Shown: positions 54,346 to 64,000 of the stretch, in pieces | Layout: the number at the start of each line of letters is the position of its first letter | Numbering within the stretch: position 1 is the stretch's first letter | Assembly (NCBI GenBank): GCA_963576785.1 | Contig: OY756141.1 | Location: forward strand, 744,001 to 808,000 | DNA from: Chlorophyllum brunneum | Lineage: Eukaryota; Basidiomycota; Agaricomycetes; Agaricales; Agaricaceae | Length of the DNA: 64,000 nt | Direction: 5' to 3' | The notes under the pieces: model-generated | The model's input: only the letters and a program-made list of their open reading frames with translations | Told to the model about the DNA's origin: nothing | The model's database searches: none | Program-made: the position numbers and the translations under genes

Positions 54346-54480
54346 GATGAAGCCAAATGATTACTACATGATGCTCTCTCAGTTCTCTCACAAACAGTCA
54401 GAAAAACACGAACAGTCCTAGGCAGAGGATGTTTGGAAATATTGATGAGTTGCACCATGGAACAAGTTTCAAGGAGCAAT

Positions 54481-55003
54481 ATGGATCAAGAAACAATTGG
54501 ATCAATGAGGACATTGGACAATAATTTTGACTATGAATTACATTTTCCATAACCTATATGTCCACATCTTGACAGAATGTTATTTAATTTGTATGATCTT
54601 CTTTATCTTCATTAATACCAGTTAATACTCCAATATATGCCTCCTCTAAAATAAAGAACTCATTCATATGTCAGAAAGGAAGAAAGGCCACCATGGCCTC
54701 AATGTTATCTACATCAATGACTTCAACTTACTAGTATCAGGTATAGATGACAGCCCACACAATATTAGATGTCCTCTACAATTTTTCTGTATATGGTGAT
54801 GCTGCAATGAAGACTATTGCATATGTATGAGTGATAGTCTGATGGTATATTTGGAAAAAATACAAGATTTCTCCAAATAATTGAATATTAGTACTATCCT
54901 TGATTTTGAGCTATGAATATTCATCAGTAAGAATAAATATTCAAGAACTGGTAAATACCTTAATTATACAACTTGTTCTTAAATTGAGTCTCTTATCCTC
55001 CTT
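54481..55003. other. AT-rich spacer, nothing recognised
   Basis: No frame with recognisable similarity. It may contain the decayed end of the CCT2 fragment or of the Plavaka-type element. Confidence 0.35.
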
Positions 55004-57787
55004 CTAGGCTGTACAGGCTATTTGGCCATTAGGAAGAAAGAGGTGAGCATAGCAAGTGATAGTGGTCATACTATCAAGATAATATTGTGTAGCATATTTG
55101 TCATAAGCCTTCTGCTCATACTCTAGTATCTTGGAAGGGTTAGGTTCATGTGGATATAGGAGAACATAGCCATTCTTGAGAATGATAGCTGTATAATGGA
55201 ATGAAGAGCCCAATTTGTCCAATAAGGGGTATCTTGCAAGCAATGAGTTGATAATATACCATTTAATACCAATCTGTGTGAGATTGCTATAGGGATTTGA
55301 ATGTAGCTAGATCTCCTAACCAAAAATACCAATAGCATACTCCATTGTCCACTGTGCATAGATATCTGGTAGACCCAGGTGGTTTGTCTCAGGTACCAAA
55401 TGCCATAAAGTATATATACATTATCAAACAAATGTATGTGGCTGACATGACATTGGATATAAATTTCCTCAAATTCATTGAGAAAAAAAATAAAGCAAGT
55501 ATGGGCTTCTTGGAGATCTCACATAGTTATTTGGCATTGAGAGATAAGACAAACTCCATGGATAAGTTTGTAGAAGTTGGATAGGAAGGGTTCTAGAAGA
55601 ATATCTTCTAGAAGAGTAGGAAGATATCTATAAAGGTAAACCATAAACTTTGATACTTTGTAGCTACTGTTCAACTTCTTGGCAGGATTTTAAGAAGGGT
55701 AATCATAGGAAGAGAGAAGGTGTTTGGAAAGCTCAGCAACTCAAATACTATACTCGGTCCAGATCTTGTTCTCTTTGAGTACAGCCTAGTCCCAGATGTC
55801 TATGTCATCTCCACCTCTCCTATCACATCTCAGAGAACCTTGCCAGAGACCAAGAAGCAGTTCAGCAATATTCAGAGCAAGCAAGTGCATTGTATTGAGA
55901 GGAAAAACATCTGGAACACCAAGTGGACAGGACAGTCCACTAAAAAGACTGGCCTTTGAGATACTAGTCTTTTTCCAAATATTCTTGAAATTATTTGAGG
56001 ACTGGAGAACTTTAACCAGATTGGTATTATATGTATCCTGGTCAAAGAAAAGATTGGATGTAGTGAGATCAATATCAGCAAAGCTTTTACTTTGCAGGGA
56101 ATAATAGTCAAGTAGAAGTTTGAGAATGGGATAATAATGTGAACTACCCAGTTTATGCCACCATCTGATCTCACAGTAATTTTGACAACCCTGGGCACTA
56201 CTATGGCCTACTAAGCCTGAGAGATAAACCATTCCTGGAGCATCAGCAGTGGTAAGATATAATCAAGGAGTTGCTGTGAAAAAAGTCATAGTCAATGCAT
56301 CCCAGGTCTTGAGTCCCTCTTTTTGAAGAGCTGCAAGATGATATAGGGCCGGAAATAGGAAAGAGTCGAGATTTTTGGGCTTGTTGGGGCCTGGAATAAA
56401 ACCACCCGGAAGAACATATGTCTTCTTATAATGTTAATCAGGTGAGAGTTCTAGCACTACCCATATATACATCCAGCAGTCTGATGCACAATGTTTGTAG
56501 AGCTGAGCACCATCAAGTGAGAGCATAAGAAGGATATCATTCTCCTGAATTTCTCCATCATGAATATCAACAAGATAATTGGACCCATGAATATAGTCCT
56601 CAAAAGTACTCAGCTTTGGAGATGATCTGGTGTATTGCTTGTTCACAGCTTCAGTTTGATTACAGTGATATTTCATGTTTCTAGCACTGTCTGGTGTGAA
56701 ATAGAGAGCCTGAAGTTGGCTCCCAAGAGTAATAGTCATAAATGTCTAGATGGCTATCTTCTTCCCCATCTCTAGTTTCTTCAGATTCCAACATGATTGG
56801 CCACATGTTGGACAGTCATCATAGTCTCAGAATAGGCCCGTGTAGGCAAGACAACCTTGTGAACACATATCATGGACAACTATAGTAATACTGGCCAATT
56901 TGTTTGCTTGCTTCCTCACTTGATAGTATGAAAGAAAGTTAACACTACCACCAAGTTGATTTTGGAGGTCACAGGATATTGCAATCATGTCACTGTATGT
57001 CTTGTTAGATAATCCCAATGTATCAAGATAGTATATCAGAGAATACTTGAGAGCAAGATCATTCTCAATATTAGGGGAATGAGGAATAGGATTACAAAGG
57101 TGAAGTATGTCAGCATGTAATAGAAATGATTGCTTGAGAGCTGTATTCTCAAGGGCAAGGATATACTGGTCCGTTATCTGCTTGTCTGAGCAAATGATCT
57201 TGATATGAGTCTCTGGTTGGGAGTTATCATCAGATAGTTCATTAGGTATGTCCTTGGCTAAGAATTGGACAGTAGTAGTAGGGGGCAGATGTATATTGGA
57301 GTTCATAATGTATTCAATATTATGGTCAGATGTACTAAGTGACCCCTATAACAATACAGGTCAGCCCCCAGACATAGATCAATAGATAGATAACATGTAC
57401 CATATGGAACAGGCCTACATCACCCTTGTCCATATCATCAACCAGACCCATTTCCCCATAGTAATACTCTTCATCCCCCTTGTCCTCATCATGTACAGAT
57501 TGTTGCAGAATTGACAGTGGAAAAGGATGTCCACTATCTGTTGCTAGGGCCTGTGCCATCTGGAGCTGATTTAGGGCACTCTGCTCCCAAGCAAGGATCT
57601 GCTGGTGGTTTTGCCATGTTGATGCTAGGATTGGCTCAAGCTTGTAACTACATAGGTGGTATCCACATACTTTCTTCTTTGTTTTTGGATGGGGAGGCAT
57701 TGTGATAATGTGGGGTAAGGTGGTAGTCAGAGAAAGAGAGGCAGTGTGACTGTGCGACAAGGCTGATTTGTTACTCAGTATGGCCAA
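55004..57787 (-). pseudogene. Decayed Plavaka-type (CACTA-related) transposase
   Basis: Reading leftwards, fragments appear in the order expected for the large fungal Plavaka transposases. N-terminal MPPHPKTKKKVCGYHLCSYK with a QILAWEQ helix (57700-57335). A middle part at 57306-56827. TLGSQLQALYFTPDSARNMK, YIHGSNYLVDIHDGEIQEND and LMLSLDGAQLYKHCASDCWM-YIWVVLELSPD (56739-56434), the most conserved block. MVYLSGLVGHSSAQGCQNYC with GSSHYYPILK (56232-55786). Then FDNVYILYGIWYLRQTTWVY and the C-terminal part (55431-55004). The family catalyses cut-and-paste transposition in basidiomycetes. Many stops and shifts; terminal repeats not found. The CCT2 fragment lies directly downstream and could be its cargo. 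Confidence 0.75.
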
Positions 57788-58303
57788 AACAACTTGGGAA
57801 ATATTGACATAAACTGAAAATGCCCAATTTCTCTCACATTGATGTGATTAGTATCAATCTGAGGCAATAACTTGCCTTATTCTCACTCTCAATCAATATA
57901 TGCCAAGGCTAATCAATCCTAGCCAATTAGACCTCAATCAACTTTCCACTGGGGTATATCTGCAGACGAGATAGTTTCCTTCCGAGCTAGTTTTGTATTT
58001 AGCTCATCACTTCAAGCTTTGATTTTCTTTTTAAATTTAGAGAGGTCTTTTTTAAGAATATCGAGGTGCTTTAGAGTCATGGGCAGAAGAATTTTGAGGT
58101 GAAAATGTGAACCAGTTTAAATTTTTGGGAGGCCAGCACACTTCGGTAGCATACCTAGTAGGATACTGGAATGATGTGCCTCCCAGTGACCTAAGTACTT
58201 GACTGGAACTAGTCTTATATAGTCTTATATAGGGGTACAATCTATGGGTTTTACCGTCAGAGGGCCATGGGTTATGGGTTATGGGAGACCTATGGGTTAT
58301 CAT
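57788..58303. other. Right inner end of the pogo-like element
   Basis: No gene. From about 58240 it contains repeats of ATGGGTTAT in both spaced and tandem form (TATGGGTTATCACAGGTC also occurs at the left end near 24884), probably subterminal transposase-binding repeats. Confidence 0.5.
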
Positions 58304-58330
58304 GGGTATGGGTTATCACAGGTCCGACTG
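58304..58330 (-). repeat. Right terminal inverted repeat of the pogo-like element
   Basis: Inverted copy of 24837-24863; ends ACAGGTCCGACTG directly before the TA at 58331-58332. Confidence 0.88.
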
Positions 58331-58386
58331 TACATAAATCAGAGTGTCAGCTACTCAATCGGGTCCCAAGGCACAGTGACGTACAC

Positions 58387-60306
58387 CACTAGAAATCCAA
58401 TTGACCAAGTTGAAGAATCCGAGAGCGTCACTGATGTCAAATGTGTTGAAGTGAAGTTTTCCGAAGGCATCGGGGAGTGCTTCCAACTCTATCTCATGGC
58501 TCCGCGAAGCCCATTTTGTGAAGATCTTGGCCAGCACCTGATGCCAATTCTGTTTCACTTCTTGGACGACCTGCGCACCCAAGTTTTCTTCTGCATGATG
58601 ATCCCAAGAAAGAGGAATGGCTGGCGAAACATTGCCTACCCATGGAGGAGTTAGCGGTGGGTGAGTAATGGGACTAGCAGACAAACCTGCAGAAAGGGCA
58701 AGATCAAGTTTCTGGATATAGCATAGAGCTATTTTGATGCTGCATTTGCCCATATCCAGAGAGAAGCCCCCTGAACGAGTGGGATCCATCAGGTAGTCTC
58801 CAAAGGATTTATGAAAGAAGGATAGGGGTTTCTTATTGGCATCCGAAGGCTGTGGAGCGTCGAGGAGAGAATGAAGGCGTTGAAGTGCGCCGTACATAAC
58901 ATGTTGTGGTATATCCAAGATATTTGCAACCATGAGCAACGGAGTGGATGGTCCTCTAAGGATAGCGAAACCGAGGATTTGATGCAATATTGGTATCGAC
59001 CGGGCAGGGACAGACGAGAGAATATGTGTGTAGAGTGCATCCAGGAAAGCGAATGGGTTATCGTCGAGATCCGTTGGTCCGCGGTGCTCGAGGGCAGAAA
59101 GAACGGCGTCCAATTGACTGACTGGATCCCCGTAGAGTGATCCGTCACCGACATATCTGAGCGTAGCCGCAGCAAATGAGAATAGGCCATTGGCAGCACG
59201 TGCGATCGCAAGGAACTGCCGTTCGGATGGCCACGGGGACGTTGATGGAATGGTGTCCGCGAAGTCTTCTCGAAGCTTCTCAAAACCTTTGCGCAGGAAG
59301 CGCTCGACATCCATACAAGCTTCCGAGCCGTTTGGGGGAAGTTCCAGTAGCATGAAGGTATCCTTGACTTCAGGGCGGGCAAAGACATTGCGTAAATGGT
59401 ACTCGCGCCGACTAGCTAACACCCATAGGAAGGGCGTCGCAGGTCTGGACTGGACAAACGAAGCAATGAGAGTCACCAGCTCGCATTGTGCCTGTTGGTC
59501 TTCACACTCGTCCAGTCCATCAATTAGTATCAGCGGCCTCCGTTGGTTTCCAAGAATCCTGAGGGTTATGAAAGGTTCAGAGATGAATTGCCGAAACTGC
59601 TGTCTCAAGGATTTTCCAAATATGCTAGGATCGCAGTCAATCAGATCGGAAACGTAGGTCCTGTACTCTGGAATCTTGACGGCAACCTGATAAGCGAGGG
59701 TGGGAACGATACCAGAGGCCTTGCATCGTCCGCCTGAGAGGGAGAAAAAGAGGGATGCCGCAAGAATGGTGGGATTTGTTTCCGCAAAGGTTTGCATAAT
59801 GGCCGATTTCCCAACTCCGGCGGCTCCGCACAACCAGAGTAGCCTCCGTTCTATGTTGAGACACCACCCGTCCATCTCTTGTAGTTTTTCTTGACGAGTA
59901 CCCGGATGGCACCGGGGAGGTGGATCTCTTGCTGTTGAGTCGAATTCTGCCCCAGGAATAACATGTTGTAAAAGCTCCTGCATGGCTGTTAACATATAGA
60001 CTTAGTACTAGTGAGCGCGTTATCAGATTTACTGACCGCTGTTTTTGCTGACCACGTGGACGTTATTTCCATTGTGGATGTTGTGGTTGTGGATGTTGCC
60101 GTTATGGACAGTCCTGTCTGTGAAATCTAGGCTGTTGAAAAAGAAGATATGAGAGTCTTGAAATAGTTCGCCACTCGCAGAACTCGGTCTAGGTGGGTAT
60201 ACAGGAGTCATTGGTGAATAAAGAGGCGCAGAGATGTTTGGAGGTGAATAGGGTGTTATATGCATGCCGCTGCTGGGCACAACAGAAATTGGTCTGTTTG
60301 CACCTA
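58387..60306 (-). pseudogene. NACHT receptor copy 2: exons 2 and 3, no first exon, last exon 33 kb away
   Basis: Exon 3 is 59985-58387 and exon 2 is 60306-60037, with splice sites as in copy 1. The NACHT exon is fully open. It equals copy 1 over 58576-59985, but its last 54 residues differ at 14 places (for example AEENLGAQVVQEVKQNWHQV). Exon 2 has diverged strongly in its proline-rich part (ITPYSPPNISAPLYSPMTPV) yet keeps TVHNGNIHNHNIHNGNNVHV exactly. Exon 1 and the promoter are gone: a deletion joins exon 2's upstream flank directly to MDM12-derived sequence near 60340. The last intron holds the 33-kb insertion, and exon 4 (24470-24820) is frameshifted. A functional protein is unlikely. Confidence 0.87.
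58576..60025. repeat. 1,450-bp tract identical to 20706-22155
   Basis: Partner of the tract in the intact NACHT gene. Its left edge lies 189 bases inside exon 3 and its right edge lies in intron 2. Confidence 0.85.
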
Positions 60307-60340
60307 CTGTGTACACGAGTCAGAGAAGCGACGGCGCAGT

Positions 60341-60770
60341 AAAAATACAGGCTCCTCCTCTGCCGTTTTTCGCACCGCATCCTGAATAAACCTTCGATGC
60401 ATGCTTATCCACGGGCTTCGCCGGCCCCGTGTGGGTGATGCGATTATCACCGAAGGTCAAGATCCGCAGCTCGCATAACCACCGAATCGTTCAAGCTTTC
60501 GTGTTGTCTCACCCTCCATCCTTCATGCTCACTCACTCCTACATCAAAGTGAACTACTCAAGGGCGAGTTTGACCCTCTGCCAACCGACCTTCTCCTCCC
60601 ACCAACCGGGTCCATAGGGTCTAGGCAATCAAGGATAAATATATGGACACGCTTCTCTTGCCTTCATTGGCAATCACTGGTCGAGCATGAGCCCAACGGC
60701 AAGGCAACTATTTGCTGATCATCATGAAAACCAAATAGGGGCATAGGGCGAGAGGCGATCGGGGTATTTG
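60341..60770 (-). pseudogene. Decayed MDM12 fragment of duplication unit 2
   Basis: The plus strand here aligns piecewise with 22673-23300, the C-terminal half of MDM12. Matches include CTCCTCTGCCGTTTTTCGCA (against CTCCTCTACCGTCTTTCGCA), GGCTTCGCCGGCC, ACCGAATCGTT, CCTCCATCCTTC and CAAGGATAAATATATGGAC. On the minus strand this gives FIQDAVRKTAEEEPVF, against FIQDVVRKTVEEELVF in the intact protein. Several deletions and shifts destroy the frame, and the N-terminal half is absent. It marks the end of the tandem duplication. Confidence 0.8.
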
Positions 60771-60938
60771 TAATGATAGACTTGCCCGTTGGGGGGTCCT
60801 TCCCTGACATCGTGTATAGCTTAAACCAGTCCACATTTTTGTCAGCGGGTTCGTCGATCCCATCATTCACGATGGAGCAATACACCCTAGATGTCGCTCG
60901 CAGAAATAGCATTGCAGTGTTGACAATGTCAATACATA

Positions 60939-63331
60939 CTACTTTCGGGAAAATAGTGTACTGTTGGTCCGTGACGTGGGTGGAGGCCGTTGTACTAAGC
61001 TGGCTAAATTTGCTTGAGAAGAATTCCGTGACCGTGATGTCAATAATTGTTGGCCATCGTCGACGATCGTCCCTGGTCCTGGAGAGGAAACACGAGGCAT
61101 CCCATATCGCGTCGAGCTGACAAGAGTCGTCGCCCCATCTGGATCGTGGGATGCTACACCATTTGCAGGTGCAGGTGTAAAGGATCGTGTCGACATCGAT
61201 CTTGAAGGCACAAAGGGACGAAGGTGAGGAAGGGAATGGGTATTGGAACTTTTTCCTGCACCCGAGCCAGGGAGAAATCGCCGTATCCATGGCACTGTTG
61301 GCGATGTTGGTGAGGACAACCCATTACCATTCATAAATCTCCCCTCCTCCAGAAGATCTGCATAGGCATTCCGCCGACCGCGTACGAACCTCAAGCAACC
61401 CGCCCGGCACTGACGTCTGAGGGGGAATGCCACGAGGTACAACATGAACAAGATGACCATCCAGAAGAGTAACAGCACAGGAGAAAATCCCAATGATTCG
61501 CGCGTAAGCGACGGAGGTAAATGAGGCGTAAGCTTGTTCTCAATTGCTTTGAGCGATGAGGAAAAAAACGGTCGTATAGGCTTCACCGGCGAGTCATCGT
61601 AGTCCTCAATATCATCAACGGGATCCACAAGTGGTTTTGCCCCTTGGGCCAGAGGGGGTACTTCCTTGCTCGCCTCCAACACCATCTTTCCCAACGTCCA
61701 GCTTATGGCAATATCACTAACAGTGTCCACCGACTGGAATGTCGGTGGCTTGCCCAGCCCCTTCTTCCCCGCCTGTTCAACCACCTTGTCACCAGCCGTT
61801 GTGTTGTTCCCTCCGGGATCCACAATCCGTGGCATTCCAAGTCCCTTGTGCAGCACATTGACAATCCATGCTGCTTTGAAACACTGCATTTGCAGCCTAG
61901 GTATCTCGACATGAGGTCCCCACACCCCCAGTTCTACCACCTTCCCATCTTCAACCACCTCCCCATCGCCTCCTAGTTGGTGATTCTTCTGCGGCTTCTC
62001 GTGTTGCTTCATGATACCCTCCCAATCGCGCCCACAGAACTCCACGGCTGCACGTTCATACTGCACAAAATCATACGCGCCACCAAGACCAAAGATATGC
62101 TCCGATGAATACCAGTATTCCGATACACCAATGAAATGCGAGACGGAAAAGTCGATAGGAGGGACGTGGATCCCATTCATCAGACACGGTACATCATGAC
62201 ACGGTTTGTCCCTATTGAGTAAAGGTTCCATTTTGTGTACACACTGCTCGAAAGAACCTGTCCCGACCAGCTTCTTCGCATGTGAATCCACAGTGACGTG
62301 CGTACCAGGAGTTGTTGAAATATGCGCCGGACTTTCAGTCAACTCTAGGCCTTTGGGGAGACAAGGATCCGAAACGGCGCCTGCGTCCTCGGCGCTGGAA
62401 TCATGTGTGTGCGCGTCCTCGAACTCTTGGATGGCCTGCCCGACATATCTCTCCCTTGCCTGGTTTGTTCCATATCCCAACCACGTCGTTACGAAAACCT
62501 TGTGATGGATCTCCTCCCCGTTCAGCAGCCTCAGCCGTACATCTACCAAATCCTTCCCTTTTACATTCTTCTCGTATTCCACGCTGGGCTCAAATGCGAT
62601 CTGTGTTGACGCGCCTCCCATGTCCAGAAATCCATATGTTGTCCTTGGGTACTCAACCTCATCATCAACTCCCTTTTCCTTACCCTTACCCTTGTTCTGC
62701 GCCTTGCCAGTAAACCCATCCATCAGATAGTTTACCGCAATCCAACCAAAAAGACCCTCTTCCTCCCCCGTAATAATCCTGACACTGCTTCCGCAGGGAC
62801 CCAAGCTTTCCGACGGTGCGTCAATTTTAAAGTTGGTATGTGACCGGAGGAAATGACATGCATGTGATAGAACGGCGGCTTGATCTCCTGACGTTAGTAA
62901 CCGCATGCCTGCAGTCGCCAGAAGGAATACGGGTGTTGATGAATGAAGTGAAGGTGGAATCTCGTTCACGGCATGGGCAATGAGAGGTTGGAGGTACATG
63001 CCGACTCCAGTGGGGTCAAGAGCCAACGTTGATAAACCTGTTACAAGAAAAAGTAACACCGAAAAAAAGAGAATCTCATGAGCCATTAACTCAGGAGCTA
63101 ATGTAAAAAGTACAAACCTGGTTCAACCTTGAAAACCCAACTTTCATCATCTTTCGTCCCCTTCTCAACCTTCGGCAGTGTATACGCCAAAGTGCTCTCC
63201 TTCGACAGCCTCACGCTCTTCGGATCGGGCCAACTGTATATCTGTAAACGCGAACCGGAAGACCCAGCGTCTATCACAATACCAAAATGTCGTCCTGCTA
63301 GCCATGGGTCGTTGGCTGCCGGAGGGGCCAT
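60939..63331 (-). CDS. Golgi-type apyrase (GDA1/CD39 family nucleoside diphosphatase, Ynd1-like)
   Basis: Two exons, 63331-63118 and 63037-60939, with an 80-base GT-AG intron, give 770 residues. Apyrase conserved regions are in order: DAGSSGSR (21-28, phosphate binding), ATAGMR (112-117), GEEEGLFGWIAVNY (162-175, catalytic Glu), GFLDMGGASTQ (207-217) and DIAISWTLGKM (about 513-523). A single transmembrane helix (SPVLLLFWMVILFMLYLVAF, about 591-610) precedes a long basic/serine-rich tail. A catalytic domain before one C-terminal helix and a cytosolic tail is the layout of yeast Ynd1. The enzyme hydrolyses GDP and UDP left by glycosyltransferases in the Golgi lumen, so that nucleotide-sugar import can go on. 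No N-terminal signal is evident (MAPPAANDPWLAGRHFGIVI), as in Ynd1. Confidence 0.92.
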
Positions 63332-64000
63332 TTAATTCTGAGATCCGGCGCCCAATGAAGTATACTGAAAACCTTTAGGAGTCTATGTCGTCGGTTCCGG
63401 AGTTAAGTTGTATAGGACCTTGGGGGCCTAGTCTTGGGTTTAGGTGTGAGCGTGGGTCAGAGGCGCTGACTGTCTAGGTTTCGTGAGGCAGAGTTAAGAC
63501 GCGTAGGTGTTTTCGGATTCTTCAGAGACCTTGGCGTGTGTACACCGCTCGTAAGAGAACAACGAAACCTGTGGTCAAGAACCGATTATTAGCCTGAATA
63601 TACGAGCTACAGTCAATGCGGTAGCCATACTTGCGAGTGTTCGTTGAGAGGCGGTAGGAGACGGGGACAATAGGACCTGGAAACGAGTAAGTCTGGCGGC
63701 GAGAGGATGATGAAGGAAAGAGAAAAGCCAGTCCGTCGTGGGGCGGAAGCATAACTTTCGTCACCCACAGATGGAGTTGACACGTGGACGCGATCAGCTA
63801 CTTTTAGACTAAAGCTGCAATAAACGCGTTCCGTGATACAACATCTAAAGATCATAACAACTATTGCAGTCTTCTCTTGGTCATACAGTGCGTCACTGTT
63901 ACTTGACAAGTACACTTTTTACATTCATGACCCCTCTACTCCTTATAACTCCCAACAACACCGCCGAACCTCCCACTCCGCGTCCTCCTTAAATCCTTGC
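63332..64000. other. Apyrase upstream region, no convincing gene
   Basis: Open frames on the minus strand (80 codons at 63522-63764 and 100 codons at 63613-63915) overlap in different frames and show no recognisable domain. A gene starting beyond 64000 cannot be judged. Confidence 0.45.

Larger units (their letters stand above)
46086..54480 (+). pseudogene. Captured fragment of host CCT2 (TCP-1 beta chaperonin), introns retained, split by gypsy 2
   Basis: Reading with frameshifts and stops: [166 protein letters not shown] and TNQMVD. Past gypsy 2 it continues LLHDALSVLSQTVRKTRTVL and GRGCLEILMS. This is the ATP-binding, intermediate and apical part of the CCT beta subunit. A 48-base intron (46614-46661) sits exactly between LDEG and FILDK, so the copy came through DNA, not mRNA. 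Gypsy 2 occupies 47284-54345. Both ends of CCT2 are missing. Confidence 0.85.
24837..58330. mobile_element. 33,494-bp nested insertion bounded by pogo-like inverted repeats and a TA target duplication
   Basis: The left end reads CAGTCGGACCTGT..ATAACC and the right end is its inverted copy. Immediately outside stands TA on both sides (24835-24836 and 58331-58332). Intact NACHT copy 1 shows the empty site at 20460-20461: GACTACATAAATC there becomes GACTA, the insertion, TACATAAATC. TA targeting and a CAGT-type terminus fit the pogo branch of Tc1/mariner, and a pogo/Tigger-type transposase remnant lies just inside the left end. Everything between is a nest of later or co-carried elements, listed separately. 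The insertion sits in the last intron of NACHT copy 2. Whether the outer pogo inserted first and was then invaded, or the whole composite moved at once, cannot be decided here. Confidence 0.88.

Noticed and set aside
58240..58330. Possible interstitial telomere repeats (GGGTTA-like)
   Set aside because: GGGTTA occurs within ATGGGTTAT units at irregular spacing and at the end of a transposon; not a TTAGGG array.

Overview
The window is nuclear DNA of a mushroom-forming basidiomycete (Agaricomycete). Introns are short GT-AG introns of about 50 bases. The gene content is eukaryotic: an ERMES subunit, Scd6/LSM14, mitoribosomal protein mL54 and a Golgi apyrase. The NACHT/NB-ARC proteins, the F-box-like proteins and the Plavaka-type transposon remnant are also typical of this group. 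No species can be named from the sequence.

Layout. 1-467: 3' part of a ricin-B-type (beta-trefoil) lectin gene on the minus strand. 696-4633: an NB-ARC/TPR NOD-like receptor whose N terminus is an almost perfect copy of the histone H3 tail. 6067-9135: two F-box-like genes. 9341-10479: a basic, Q/P-rich probable nuclear protein. 11254-12802: SCD6/LSM14, reconstructed from five exons. 13632-16865: a tandem trio of small four-helix membrane proteins. 17011-18006: a third F-box-like gene (minus). 19000-19403: mL54 (minus, two exons). 19991-22558: an intact NACHT receptor (minus). 22648-24054: MDM12 (minus). 60939-63331: a Golgi-type apyrase (minus). The right edge holds no clear gene.

The NACHT-MDM12 block was duplicated in tandem. 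In the second copy the last intron of the NACHT gene carries a 33,494-bp insertion (24837-58330). It has pogo-like terminal inverted repeats and a clean TA target duplication, and the intact paralogue supplies the empty site. Inside lie a decayed pogo-type transposase; a 5'-truncated LINE in a GAGTCC minisatellite; a solo LTR with target duplication; and a full-length LINE (about 6.8 kb) split by a young Ty3/gypsy chromoviral element. There is also a piece of a host CCT2 (TCP-1 beta) gene with its introns, itself split by an older 7-kb gypsy element, and the remains of a Plavaka-type transposase. The second MDM12 copy is a decayed fragment. The central 1,450 bp of the second NACHT copy is nevertheless identical, as far as I can see, to the intact gene, which points to gene conversion.

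The strongest leads are the histone-H3-like N terminus of the first receptor, the self-priming signal and intact third ORF of the gypsy elements, the nested insertion with its conversion tract, and the captured CCT2 fragment. Splice sites were placed by eye from reading frame and family similarity, and no database search was possible.
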